In this document: one piece after another, positions 31,341 through 39,936 of the stretch
Position numbering within the stretch: the first letter of the stretch is position 1
Layout of the letters: each line of letters begins with the position of its first letter
Assembly: GCF_946415235.1 (NCBI RefSeq)
Contig: NZ_CAMKRR010000013.1
Span: 1-50,722 of the forward strand
DNA length: 50,722 bases
Direction of reading: 5' to 3'
Source of the DNA: an uncultured Ruminococcus sp.
Lineage (GTDB): Bacteria > Bacillota > Clostridia > Oscillospirales > Ruminococcaceae
Program-made: the position numbers and the translations under genes
Notes under the pieces: model-generated
Told to the model about the DNA's origin: nothing
Databases searched by the model: none
What the model saw: only the letters and a program-made list of their open reading frames with translations

Positions 31341-33752
31341 ATGGAACTGCGAATAGCACTTGCAGGCAACCCGAACGCAGGTAAGACTACCCTGTTCAAT
31401 GCACTCACGGGTTCAAACCAGTTCGTCGGAAACTGGCCCGGAGTTACTGTTGAGAAGAAGGAGGGAAAGCTCAAAAAGCACAGTGATGTCATCATCACCG
31501 ATCTGCCGGGAATATACTCATTATCACCTTATACTCTTGAAGAAGTCGTTGCAAGAAATTACCTTATCGAAACCAGACCTGACGCTATACTGAATATAAT
31601 CGACGGAACTAATCTTGAAAGAAATCTCTACCTGACAACTCAGCTCGTTGAGCTCGGCATACCCGTTGTCCTTGCAATAAACATGATGGACGTCGTGAAG
31701 AAAAACGGCGACAAGATCAACATTGCACAGCTCTCTAAGCAGCTGGGATGTAAGATAGTTGAGATATCCGCCCTGAAAGGCACCGGCATTGACGAAGCTG
31801 CCGAGGCAGCGATAAGTGCTGCGAAGAATTCAAAGACCATACCTCAGCATACCTTCAGCGGCCCAGTTGAACACGCTATCGCTCATATCGAAGAAGCAGT
31901 GCTTCACGATATGCCCGAGGAGCAGCAGCGCTGGTACGCTATAAAGGTGTTTGAACGCGATGAAAAGGTACTCGAAAAGCTGAACATCCCCGAAAGTACA
32001 ATGAAGCATATCGAAGAGGATATAGCTGCTGCGGAAAAGGAGCTTGACGACGACGCGGAAAGTATCATCACCAACGAGCGCTATATCTACATAGCAGACG
32101 TTATCAAGGCGTCATACAAGAAGAAAAATGCAGGCAGCCTTACAGCTTCCGACAAGATAGACAAGGTCGTTACCAACCGCTGGCTGGGACTTCCGATTTT
32201 TGCGGTCATTATGACACTTGTTTATCTCATTGCAATGAAGGGCCCCGGAGCATGGGCTACGGACTGGACCAATGACAACCTCTTCGGTGACGGCTTCCAT
32301 CTGCTTGGCATCGGCTCATCTGCATACTCCGAGGTTGCCGGCGAATACGCAGAAGCACAGCAGATAATAGACGGCTATGACGCTTACGTTGAAGAAAAGG
32401 GGAGTGCTCCCGAAGGCGAGTTCACATATACTGTGGAGGACGAGGAGACTCTTGAGACAACAGAGGAAACAGCTTCTCTTGAGGATTACAATGAAGCGCT
32501 GAGCACAGTTGAAAGAATAGGCGATGAGCCTGATCCTGCCGATTACGGCGTGTTTGTGCCCAGTATCCCTGCTATAATCGAAAGCGGTCTTGACAAAGTC
32601 GGTGCAGCTGACTGGCTGAAGGGTCTTGTTCTTGACGGTATCGTTGCAGGTGTAGGAGCGGTTCTCGGATTCGTACCGCAGATGTTAGTGCTCTTCTTCC
32701 TGCTTGCTTTCCTTGAAGCCTGCGGATATATGGCACGTATTGCATTCGTTCTCGACCGTGTGTTCAGAAAGTTCGGCCTCTCGGGAAAGTCCTTCATACC
32801 TATGCTTGTAGGCGTGGGCTGCGGAGTTCCCGGCATCATGGCTTCGAGAACTATCGAAAACGAGCGCGACAGACGCATGACCGTCATTACTACCACATTC
32901 ATTCCCTGCGGTGCTAAGGTACCGTTCATTGCAATGATCGCGGGAGCTATCTTTGACGGTTCACCTCTTATCTCGGTATCGGCTTACTTCATCGGCATGG
33001 CAGCTATAATCGTTTCGGGCATCATGCTGAAAAAGACAACGATGTTCTCCGGCGAGACGGCACCCTTCGTTATGGAGCTCCCTGCATACCATATGCCTAC
33101 ACTCAGCAATGTTCTCCGTTCAATGTGGGAGCGCGGCTGGTCATTCATCAAGAAGGCAGGTTCTATCATACTCATATCAACTATTGCTGTATGGTTCCTG
33201 TCACGCTTCGGAACAGTAGACGGCAGCTTCACAATGCTTGAGGAGGATCAGCTTGACAGCTCACTCCTTGCAGGCTTCGGCTCACTTATCGCGTGGATAT
33301 TCACTCCGCTCGGCTGGGGCAACTGGCAGGCAGCTGTTGCTTCAATCACCGGACTCGTTGCAAAGGAAAATATTGTCGGAACTATGGGCGTACTCTATGG
33401 CGGCGGCGACGGTACTGTATGGCAGACCCTTGCTGCAAAGTTCACAGGCATCACCGGCTTCTCGTTCCTTGTGTTCAATCTCCTCTGTGCTCCATGCTTT
33501 GCAGCTATCGGAGCTATCAAGCGTGAGATGAACAATGCTAAGTGGACTGCATTCGCTATCATTTATCAGTGCGGATTTGCTTATGCTATCGCTCTTATGA
33601 TAACACAGTTCGGCGGACTTTTCACAGGCAAGACAAATGTTATCGGCGTTATCGCGGCTGCTCTGATACTTCTGTTCATGTGCTATATGCTCTTTGTGAA
33701 GAAGTACCATGAGGCTTCAAAGTTCAAGGGCAATGTAAAGGTAAAGGCATAA
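31341..33752 (+). CDS. feoB: Ferrous iron transporter FeoB
   Basis: 803 residues. N-terminal G domain with G1 GNPNAGKT (9-16), G2 near VTVEKKEG, G3 DLPG (54), G4 NMMD (114). Helical spacer 165-270, then the transmembrane core: LGLPIFAVIMTLVYLIAM, two Gate/Nucleoside-recognition repeats (VGAVLGFVPQMLVLFFLLAF, FIPMLVGVGCGVPGIMASRT) and C-terminal helices. Residues about 335-400 form an acidic outside loop (EGEFTYTVEDEETLETTEET) that is longer than in E. coli FeoB and could collect metal ions. Imports Fe(II). AAAGGAAG site before ATG 31341. The 57-residue Cys-rich protein follows 12 bases later. Confidence 0.97.
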   Translation: MELRIALAGNPNAGKTTLFNALTGSNQFVGNWPGVTVEKKEGKLKKHSDVIITDLPGIYSLSPYTLEEVVARNYLIETRPDAILNIIDGTNLERNLYLTTQLVELGIPVVLAINMMDVVKKNGDKINIAQLSKQLGCKIVEISALKGTGIDEAAEAAISAAKNSKTIPQHTFSGPVEHAIAHIEEAVLHDMPEEQQRWYAIKVFERDEKVLEKLNIPESTMKHIEEDIAAAEKELDDDAESIITNERYIYIADVIKASYKKKNAGSLTASDKIDKVVTNRWLGLPIFAVIMTLVYLIAMKGPGAWATDWTNDNLFGDGFHLLGIGSSAYSEVAGEYAEAQQIIDGYDAYVEEKGSAPEGEFTYTVEDEETLETTEETASLEDYNEALSTVERIGDEPDPADYGVFVPSIPAIIESGLDKVGAADWLKGLVLDGIVAGVGAVLGFVPQMLVLFFLLAFLEACGYMARIAFVLDRVFRKFGLSGKSFIPMLVGVGCGVPGIMASRTIENERDRRMTVITTTFIPCGAKVPFIAMIAGAIFDGSPLISVSAYFIGMAAIIVSGIMLKKTTMFSGETAPFVMELPAYHMPTLSNVLRSMWERGWSFIKKAGSIILISTIAVWFLSRFGTVDGSFTMLEEDQLDSSLLAGFGSLIAWIFTPLGWGNWQAAVASITGLVAKENIVGTMGVLYGGGDGTVWQTLAAKFTGITGFSFLVFNLLCAPCFAAIGAIKREMNNAKWTAFAIIYQCGFAYAIALMITQFGGLFTGKTNVIGVIAAALILLFMCYMLFVKKYHEASKFKGNVKVKA

Positions 33753-33764
33753 AGGAGTGATAAT

Positions 33765-33938
33765 ATGCTCGCATGGCTGACTGAAAATCTTGGTACTATC
33801 ATCGTATCGCTGATACTTATTGCAGTTGTTGCACTGATAATTGTAAAAATGGCAAAGGACAGGAAAAACGGTAAAAGTACGGGGGGCTGCGGCTGTGGCT
33901 GCGAGCATTGCGCCATGCATGGGAAATGCCATAAGTAA
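33765..33938 (+). CDS. FeoB-associated Cys-rich membrane protein
   Basis: 57 residues, too short for usual ORF cut-offs. One N-terminal helix (TIIVSLILIAVVALIIVKM), a Lys-rich stop-transfer, then a Cys/His tail: GGCGCGCEHCAMHGKCHK with five Cys and three His. This matches the FeoB_associated family, thought to help FeoB like FeoC, perhaps as a metal relay or sensor; its mechanism is not known. AAAGGAGTG lies eight bases before ATG 33765. Cotranscribed with feoB. Confidence 0.9.
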   Translation: MLAWLTENLGTIIVSLILIAVVALIIVKMAKDRKNGKSTGGCGCGCEHCAMHGKCHK

Positions 33939-33959
33939 ATAACACATAAACATAATAAC

Positions 33960-33981
33960 GGGGCGATACATACATCGCCCC
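33960..33981 (+). promoter_or_regulatory. GC hairpin after the FeoB-associated gene
   Basis: GGGGCGAT-ACATAC-ATCGCCCC, perfect eight-base stem, no T-run (followed by ATACAAAAG). Could be a processing or stability element dividing the mRNA. Confidence 0.5.
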
Positions 33982-33997
33982 ATACAAAAGCATATCA

Positions 33998-34013
33998 ATT
34001 AGTATCAACTAAC
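33998..34013 (+). promoter_or_regulatory. Candidate iron-regulon operator, copy 4
   Basis: ATTAGT-ATCA-ACTAAC: right half exact, left half one mismatch. Directly before the ribosome site of the DUF2325 gene. Confidence 0.55.
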
Positions 34014-34027
34014 ACAAAGGAGGAATT

Positions 34028-34327
34028 ATGAGCATAGTTATCGTTGGCGGCAATGACCGCATGGCAACACGTTATCAGGATATCTGCAAATCATTCAATC
34101 ACAAGTCCAAGGTCTTTACTCAGATGCCTGCGGACTTCGAGAACAAGCTTGGAACTCCTGATCTTATGGTGGTTTTCACAGGAACCTGTTCCCATAAAAT
34201 GCTCGGAGCTGTCAAGAAAAGCTCCGAGAAAAAAGGCGTGCCAGTTGAGCACGTTCACAGCTCAAGTGTAAGCGCATTGAAACAGCTGCTTACAGAGATA
34301 AAGGGGAGAAAATATGTCCGAAGCTGA
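34028..34327 (+). CDS. DUF2325 protein
   Basis: 99 residues. MSIVIVGGNDRMATRYQDIC is the DUF2325 opening; PDLMVVFTGTCSHKMLGAVK holds the second conserved strand with a Cys-Ser-His, and GVPVEHVHSSSVSALKQLL the third. Rossmann-like fold with unknown activity. Members recur in iron-responsive clostridial operons next to DUF3793. AAAGGAGG site, directly after operator copy 4. Overlaps the next gene by 14 bases. Confidence 0.85.
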   Translation: MSIVIVGGNDRMATRYQDICKSFNHKSKVFTQMPADFENKLGTPDLMVVFTGTCSHKMLGAVKKSSEKKGVPVEHVHSSSVSALKQLLTEIKGRKYVRS

Positions 34328-34877
34328 GCGCAGAAGCATTGACAGCTGTTTGGCTTTTCACAGTGCACCTACTCTCCTCGGAGTTAAATGCGCTAACCTT
34401 ATTTCCTTTGATATACACGAGGGGACCATTGCCGAGTATCTGCAAGAATTCAAAGCAATGGCGTCAGGAAAAGGACTTATGGCAATGCAGCTTTGCAGAT
34501 GCCGCAGGCGTACACTTGTATATATATGCAACGAGAAAATGCTGACTGCATGGCTCGGTATGCCGCAAGTGCGGCAATTCCTTTCAGAATACGGCTATAC
34601 CTGCGATATGAGCCTTGAACAAAAGCTCCGCAGGCTGTCACGCCGTATGAGCTGCGGCAGCTTTCCTCACGAGATAGGTGCTTTTCTCGGTTATCCCGTG
34701 GAGGATATCAGGGGATTTATCAGCAACAGCGGCAGGAACTGCCTGCTGTGCGGCTACTGGAAGGTCTACGGAAATGCCGAAAAGGCGCGGCGGACATTCA
34801 GAACTTACGATCGCTGCAGGAATATCCTGTTCGATAGATTAAATCACGGCATGAGTTTATTTCAAGCCATAAAATAA
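34314..34877 (+). CDS. DUF3793 protein
   Basis: 187 residues. CLAFHSAPTLLGVKCANLIS, LCRCRRRTLVYICNEKMLTA, CGSFPHEIGAFLGYPVEDIR and NCLLCGYWKVYGNAEKARRT are characteristic of DUF3793. Ten Cys in a small cytosolic protein, including CRCRRR and CLLC, hint at metal or haem handling, but no activity is established. It starts inside the DUF2325 gene (GGGGAG site) and is 13 bases before the flavodoxin, so the three are one unit. Confidence 0.85.
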   Translation: MSEAERRSIDSCLAFHSAPTLLGVKCANLISFDIHEGTIAEYLQEFKAMASGKGLMAMQLCRCRRRTLVYICNEKMLTAWLGMPQVRQFLSEYGYTCDMSLEQKLRRLSRRMSCGSFPHEIGAFLGYPVEDIRGFISNSGRNCLLCGYWKVYGNAEKARRTFRTYDRCRNILFDRLNHGMSLFQAIK

Positions 34878-34890
34878 TAGGAGGTCTTTT

Positions 34891-35295
34891 ATGAAAACAG
34901 CAGTAATTTATTGGAGCGGCACGGGCAATACCGAGGCTATGGCAAAGGCAGCAGCCGAGGGTGCGAATGCAGAGCTCTTCGAGGTATCTGAGTTCAAGGG
35001 CAATGCCGCAGACTATGATGCATTTGCATTCGGATGCCCTGCAATGGGTGCAGAGGTACTTGAGGAAGATACATTCGAGCCATTCTTCACAGGTATCGAG
35101 GCTTCGCTCAGCGGCAAGAAAGTGCTTCTTTTCGGCTCTTACGGCTGGGGCGACGGCGAATGGATGCGTAACTGGTACGACCGTACAAAGGCAGCGGGTG
35201 CGGAGCTTATCGGTGATGAGGGCTTTATCGTAAACGAAGCTGCTTCAGACGATGATCTTGCAAAGCTTAAAGAGCTTGCTTCACAGCTTGCATAA
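34891..35295 (+). CDS. Flavodoxin
   Basis: 134 residues, short-chain type. FMN phosphate loop SGTGNTEAMAKA (10-21), FGCPAMGAEVLEEDTFEPFF (first isoalloxazine loop) and FGSYGWGDGEWMRNWYDRT (second loop). One-electron carrier that replaces ferredoxin when iron is short, which fits its place in an iron operon with FeoB upstream. GGAGGT site. Confidence 0.95.
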   Translation: MKTAVIYWSGTGNTEAMAKAAAEGANAELFEVSEFKGNAADYDAFAFGCPAMGAEVLEEDTFEPFFTGIEASLSGKKVLLFGSYGWGDGEWMRNWYDRTKAAGAELIGDEGFIVNEAASDDDLAKLKELASQLA

Positions 35296-35307
35296 GGAGA
35301 TAATGAA

Positions 35308-36807
35308 ATGAAGAAGATAACATCATTTTTATGCGCTGCAGCCTGCATGGCAGCTTATGCGGTACCTTTTACAGCAAATGCCGCCGACAGCGACAAGGTA
35401 TACGGCACTATGAATATCCCATACGCTGATTTCTACGCGGCCGAGCTCAATAACAGCGTGCCCGTTGACGCAGTTTCTTCTGCGACCACAAACAAGTGGA
35501 AGGGCAACAATACGGGAAGCATGGGCGATGACGGAAAGTGGCAGAGCGGCGGACTTGCCGCAGGTACTTTCAATACCGAGACCGAAAACGGCGGAGGAAA
35601 GATCCTCGGCGTTACATATCCTGTTGAGATATCCAAGGAGGACCTTGAAAAGCTCAGCGACAAAATGGGATTTACCGAGCTTTCAGAGAAGCCGAAAGCA
35701 TATAAGCCTGTTACAGTGGAAAGCGGCAAGGCGTCCTTCGGAAAGCTCGTTGATACAGACGGTGAGGAGGCTCTCAGCGGAGAAATGACGGTAACGAGCC
35801 TTTCAAGTTGGGGTGACTATCAGATAAATGTTAAGGGTATACCCGCAAACTGCGATATCTACGGCGTTATCGTAAAGACAAAAGAAGGTACGGACTACGG
35901 TATGCGCGCTCTTGAGAACATATGGCGAAACGGTGCTATATCATGGGGCGCAGGCGTCAAGGAGAAGGAGCCTCACGGAAATGTCCTCTCCTCTGAGCAC
36001 TACAAGTCATCACAGGGACAGACTATCACAGACGTTACATTCATCACGCTCAACGGCTACAGCACTCTTTCGGGACAGAACGGATATCTTCCTTTAAAGT
36101 TTGCCGATAGTCTTACAGTTGAGAGCGGCAAGTCGGGCAAGGGCACTGTTACCTTTGATAATTCTTCTTTCCCTGCCGATTACAAGATGAAGGGCACAGT
36201 TGCAGACGGCTTTACGGTATCGGGCAATACTGTAAGCTACAATAACGCACAGCCGGGAAATTACACACTTACCGTGTCCGATGAGGGCGGCAAGTATTCC
36301 GATGTAAGAGGAAGCTTTACACTTACCACCGACGCTATACCCGTAAAGTATTCCGACGGCAAGCTTGTGGCTGCTGACGGAGCTTCACTGACAGACGCTG
36401 CAAACTACCTGAAAAACATCTCAGCCGTAACTGTAGGCGAAAAGAGATACGCCGCAGGCAGACGCGGAGCAACTATCATCGACTCTCAGACAGGTGAGAT
36501 AAAGCTTGACGCAAAGTCGGGTGAGGAAAATGTATTCGACGGCTCGGGCAAGTATAAGCTCACAGTTGAATCAACTGGCTATGAGAAGAATTACGAGTTT
36601 GAGATAAACGATCAGGCTGCTGAAACTACTACTGCTGCAACAACTTCAAAGACAACTTCAACGCCCAAGACAACAACTGCTGCAGCTGCAAAAACGACTT
36701 CAAGCTCCAACAGTCCGAAAACAGGCACAGACGGAATTGCACTGCCTGCTGCTTTCCTTGCACTTGCAGGTGTATCTGCATTTGCATTAAGAAAGAAGAA
36801 AGACTGA
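35308..36807 (+). CDS. Sortase-anchored Tp47-like surface protein
   Basis: 499 residues. Signal peptide to AANA-type cleavage near residue 25. YGTMNIPYADFYAAELNNSV followed by VDAVSSATTNKW resembles the opening of the treponemal 47-kDa protein Tp47 (there YATLSYADYWAGEL and DAVSRATHG), and the later beta-sandwich segments also fit its C-domain. The C-terminus has a Thr-rich linker (440-465), SPKTG (469-473) in place of LPXTG, a hydrophobic helix and RKKKD: a wall-anchor signal. Tp47 has been described as a penicillin-binding protein, but here the gene lies 12 bases after flavodoxin and before an FMN/ferric-reductase-like protein, so surface iron or flavin handling is more likely. Function is inferred from context. 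Confidence 0.75.
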   Translation: MKKITSFLCAAACMAAYAVPFTANAADSDKVYGTMNIPYADFYAAELNNSVPVDAVSSATTNKWKGNNTGSMGDDGKWQSGGLAAGTFNTETENGGGKILGVTYPVEISKEDLEKLSDKMGFTELSEKPKAYKPVTVESGKASFGKLVDTDGEEALSGEMTVTSLSSWGDYQINVKGIPANCDIYGVIVKTKEGTDYGMRALENIWRNGAISWGAGVKEKEPHGNVLSSEHYKSSQGQTITDVTFITLNGYSTLSGQNGYLPLKFADSLTVESGKSGKGTVTFDNSSFPADYKMKGTVADGFTVSGNTVSYNNAQPGNYTLTVSDEGGKYSDVRGSFTLTTDAIPVKYSDGKLVAADGASLTDAANYLKNISAVTVGEKRYAAGRRGATIIDSQTGEIKLDAKSGEENVFDGSGKYKLTVESTGYEKNYEFEINDQAAETTTAATTSKTTSTPKTTTAAAAKTTSSSNSPKTGTDGIALPAAFLALAGVSAFALRKKKD

Positions 36808-36828
36808 CCAACTCTCCATTCTGAATTA

Positions 36829-36858
36829 TGACCTCTGCGGCTCATGCTGCGGAGGTCA
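36829..36858 (+). promoter_or_regulatory. Hairpin between Tp47-like and reductase genes
   Basis: TGACCTCTGC pairs with GCGGAGGTCA (one T-G), with a short loop; no U-run. The AGAGGT ribosome site of the next gene follows. Possible processing site. Confidence 0.45.
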
Positions 36859-36880
36859 GATACTGTAAAGAGGTATATTT

Positions 36881-38218
36881 ATGTTATTTTTGATCGCACT
36901 TTTTATAGCAATACTTACTGCTTTTTGTCTTGACAAGCCGCTGAAGAAATGTCCTGCGGCTTTCTATATCACGGCAGCTGTACTCACAGCTGCTTCAGTC
37001 GTTGTTACGCAGTCGGATATGACTGTATCAAGCAGATTTGTCCGTGAATATGTTATCGGCATATTCTCCCGCGGAGCTCTCGGAACTGCATTCTGGGCAG
37101 TGGTCATGTGGGCAGGTGCTCTGCCGAACGGTTCGGCTCCCATAAAGAAGCTCATGCCCATACGCGGTGAGCTGTCAATAACTGCGGCGATACTTACGTT
37201 TTCGCATATCATAACATACGGTATGACGTACATAACAAATCTTATCAAGGGCAGAACAGGCTCTGATTTCGTTATCACAAGCATCGTATGTCTTGCAATG
37301 GTGCTTATAATGACGCCGCTCACAGTTATGTCCTTCAAGAAGATACGCAAAAAGATGAACGCTAAAACATGGAAGAAGATACAGCGCCTTGCGTATATTT
37401 TTTATGCACTTATCTTTATCCATATCCTTGTACTTTTTGTACCAAAGGCACAGAAGGGCAGAGAGGGATATTTCCTCAGTATCCTTGTTTACAGTGCGGT
37501 TTTCGTCGGATATGCCGTAATGCGTATCAGGAAGTACTTTATTGCAAGCAAAAAGCCCGAAAAGAATACCATTCCAAATATTGTATGCGCCTGTGCTTTT
37601 GTTCTGCCTGTAGCACTTACGGGAGCTCTGGCTCATAACGGCGGCAAAGATACTGCAAAGCCTGAGGAAATTGTCAGTGATAACGCGGCAACTTTTACAT
37701 TTGCTCCCGAGACCACTGCCGTGGGAACTGCTTTAACTACTTCAGGCGGCAGTATAAAGAGTACGGGAACTGCTTCGGCGACAACTAAGACATCGGAAAC
37801 TGCCATCACAGAAACCGAAACAACAAAGGTAACTGACGAAAATAAAGAGTCGGCAGAAACTGAAAAGCATGAGGAACAAAATGACGAGCCCGAACAGGAG
37901 CAGCATGAGGAAGCTCAGACAGCAGAGCCGCAGCCGACTTATATTTTCCGCAGCGGTGAATATGAGGGTGAAGCCGAGGGCTACGCAGGAAAGGTCCACG
38001 TAAAGCTTGCCATAGAAAATGACACTATAACAAGCATTTCCGCATGGGCTGACGAGGACGATCCCGAGTACTTCAGTGATGCCATGAATACAGTTATCCC
38101 GCAGATAGGCGCAAAGGTCAGCGCAGACGGTATAGATGCCTGCTCGGGTGCGACCTACAGTTCAAACGGTATCATCGAAGCAGCGCGAAAAGCTCTTGAA
38201 CAGGCGCGTATTCAGTGA
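36881..38218 (+). CDS. Ferric-reductase-like membrane protein with FMN-binding domain
   Basis: 445 residues. Residues 1-255 have six to seven membrane helices of the ferric-reductase/YedZ-like type, with His in SHIITYGMTY and FYALIFIHILVLFV as candidate haem ligands. Residues 260-345 are a Thr/Glu-rich linker. Residues 350-445 are an FMN_bind domain (SGEYEGEAEGYAGKVHVKLA) with the ApbE flavinylation motif DACSGATYSS, FMN attachment predicted on T425. Topology suggests electrons cross the membrane through haem to surface FMN, which could reduce Fe(III) for FeoB. No ApbE gene is in the window. Confidence 0.82.
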   Translation: MLFLIALFIAILTAFCLDKPLKKCPAAFYITAAVLTAASVVVTQSDMTVSSRFVREYVIGIFSRGALGTAFWAVVMWAGALPNGSAPIKKLMPIRGELSITAAILTFSHIITYGMTYITNLIKGRTGSDFVITSIVCLAMVLIMTPLTVMSFKKIRKKMNAKTWKKIQRLAYIFYALIFIHILVLFVPKAQKGREGYFLSILVYSAVFVGYAVMRIRKYFIASKKPEKNTIPNIVCACAFVLPVALTGALAHNGGKDTAKPEEIVSDNAATFTFAPETTAVGTALTTSGGSIKSTGTASATTKTSETAITETETTKVTDENKESAETEKHEEQNDEPEQEQHEEAQTAEPQPTYIFRSGEYEGEAEGYAGKVHVKLAIENDTITSISAWADEDDPEYFSDAMNTVIPQIGAKVSADGIDACSGATYSSNGIIEAARKALEQARIQ

Positions 38219-38263
38219 TCCGTAAAAAGGCAAGTGATCTTACTGCTTCAAATATGCATGAAA

Positions 38264-38300
38264 AAAAGACAGATACCTCTTTCGGAAGTATCTGTCTTTT
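38264..38300 (+). terminator. Strong bidirectional terminator ending the iron island
   Basis: AAAAGACAGATAC (38264-38276) pairs with GTATCTGTCTTTT (38288-38300), with T-rich flank on the plus strand and A-run (T-run on minus) on the other, so it also serves the convergent GH16 gene. Confidence 0.9.
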
Positions 38301-38356
38301 ATTATTGATTACTGTATCTGTGTGGTACGCCTGCTGTTTTATGGCTGCAACGCGGA

Positions 38357-39760
38357 TTATTCTATCTCTTCCACTCTTACATCAGAGATGTATACTGTTG
38401 CAGTTGAGCCTCTGTGACCGAGATTGAATTCAAGGCGGCCGTTATTGTCGTCCTTTTCCTTCATCTCGAAGTCATAGGTGAATGTCTGCTTTTCGGGAGT
38501 TACCTTGAGAGTTGTATCCTTAAGATAGCGTATCCAGCCTGCGGAAGGAGCTGAAACGCATACGATGATATCTCTTTCCTCATCTGCATACGCATCAAAG
38601 GTCACACGGTACTTCTTTCCCTTTATCATAGGAAGATCGGGCTGTACGAGCTGTACTGAATAGTCCTCCGTGCCTTCTTTTTCCGAGGTTATGACTATCA
38701 TATTGTCTCTGATCTCGGCTGCGCCCTCGCCGCCGTTGAACAGCAGGAATTTCCAGTTGACGTCGTCTGTAAGGTCCTCAGCCTCAGAGAAATCACCGTT
38801 GAATATGAAGTTGCCATCCTCAAGTGCCTGACGGAATTCCTTTTCGGGCTTCTTGACATTGGTATCATATTCGGGCTTCTGATAAACTCTTACGTAGTCT
38901 ATCTCAAATTCTGCCTTGTCGAAATCTGTGGTAGCATCAGGATCACCGGGCCATGTACCGCCGACTGCAAGGTTCATCTGAACGAAGAAGGGCTGGTCGA
39001 AGGGAGCGGGATAGGGCTTCTCGTCCTCGCCCTGAACGGCTGTGAACCAGTCGTTGGCTGTATTGTAGAGGTTGCCGTCGATATACCAGCGTATCTCGCC
39101 GGGCTCCCACTCCACTGAGTACTCGTGGAAGCTGTCGGCATAGGTCTGCCCTGTCAGTCCCCACGTGCCCTGCTGCTCACCGTGAGGCTCGCCGTAGTGG
39201 AGAGTTCCGTAAGCTGTGCTGACATCGTTTCCGAGGACCTCCATAATGTCGATCTCGCCGCACTTAGGCCACTGACCGTAGAAGCTCTCGTCCTTGGGCA
39301 TCATCCATATTGCAGGCCAGAGTCCCTGACCCTCGGGAACTTTAGCGCTTACTACTACCTTGCCGTAGGTAAAATCGGTCTTGTTCTGACCTGTTACCTT
39401 GCCCGAGGTATAGTAGTCCTTGCCGTTCTTCTCTGACTTTATAGCCTTTATGACCAGCTTTCCGCCGCGGAGGAACACGTTATCCGTTGAGGTAGTATAT
39501 TCCTGTAATTCCTCGTTTGTCCAGCCCGGCTCGTGGGGCTCGTAGTTCCATTTTGTCTCATCGAGAGCACTGTCGCTGAACTCGTCGTTCCAGAGCAGTG
39601 AGTAGCCGTCGAGCTCGGGTACGTCAACAGCTTCTGTGGCTGCTTCAGTCTTGGCTTCGGCGGGCTTGTCGTTCTTGGCCTCTGTATTGCCGCTGCAGCC
39701 CGCAGTGCAGGCGAGCATCGAAAGAGCAGCGAGCATTGATAAAGCTTTCATTGTTTTCAT
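38357..39760 (-). CDS. GH16 beta-glucanase lipoprotein with C-terminal CBM
   Basis: 467 residues. Lipoprotein signal, lipid Cys at C22 (TAGC). Residues 48-285 are GH16: WNDEFSDSALDETKWNYEPH, GLWPAIWMMP, catalytic EIDIMEV with E169 nucleophile, D171, E174 acid/base, and EWEPGEIRWYIDGNLYNT. Residues 310-467 look like a CBM4/9-type jelly roll (FIFNGDFSEAEDLTDDVNWK, YRVTFDAYADEERDIIVCVS). Likely attacks beta-1,3 or mixed-linkage glucan at the cell surface; no dockerin. AAGGAG site before ATG. A TATAAT-like -10 lies about 60 bases upstream without a good -35. Confidence 0.92.
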   Translation of the reverse strand: MKTMKALSMLAALSMLACTAGCSGNTEAKNDKPAEAKTEAATEAVDVPELDGYSLLWNDEFSDSALDETKWNYEPHEPGWTNEELQEYTTSTDNVFLRGGKLVIKAIKSEKNGKDYYTSGKVTGQNKTDFTYGKVVVSAKVPEGQGLWPAIWMMPKDESFYGQWPKCGEIDIMEVLGNDVSTAYGTLHYGEPHGEQQGTWGLTGQTYADSFHEYSVEWEPGEIRWYIDGNLYNTANDWFTAVQGEDEKPYPAPFDQPFFVQMNLAVGGTWPGDPDATTDFDKAEFEIDYVRVYQKPEYDTNVKKPEKEFRQALEDGNFIFNGDFSEAEDLTDDVNWKFLLFNGGEGAAEIRDNMIVITSEKEGTEDYSVQLVQPDLPMIKGKKYRVTFDAYADEERDIIVCVSAPSAGWIRYLKDTTLKVTPEKQTFTYDFEMKEKDDNNGRLEFNLGHRGSTATVYISDVRVEEIE

Positions 39761-39876
39761 GTTTTTTCTCCTTTAAGTGTGAAAATTCATCCTTATGGTA
39801 TTATTATAACTTTTTGCTGTGAAAAATGATAGTAAAATGCAGGGAATTATAGTAAACTGATGATGTAACAATAAAA

Positions 39877-39900
39877 GCCGTACTTTTTGAAGAGTACGGC
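39877..39900 (-). terminator. Terminator of the GH3 gene
   Basis: GCCGTACT with AGTACGGC, loop TTTTGAAG; T-rich on the minus strand side (CTTTTATT). Confidence 0.75.
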
Positions 39901-39936
39901 GTTTATTATTTTTCTGAAAACCGAAAACATATTTCC

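Noticed and set aside
33960..33981. Intrinsic terminator after the FeoB-associated gene
   Set aside because: The stem is strong but no T-run follows, so it was listed only as a hairpin.
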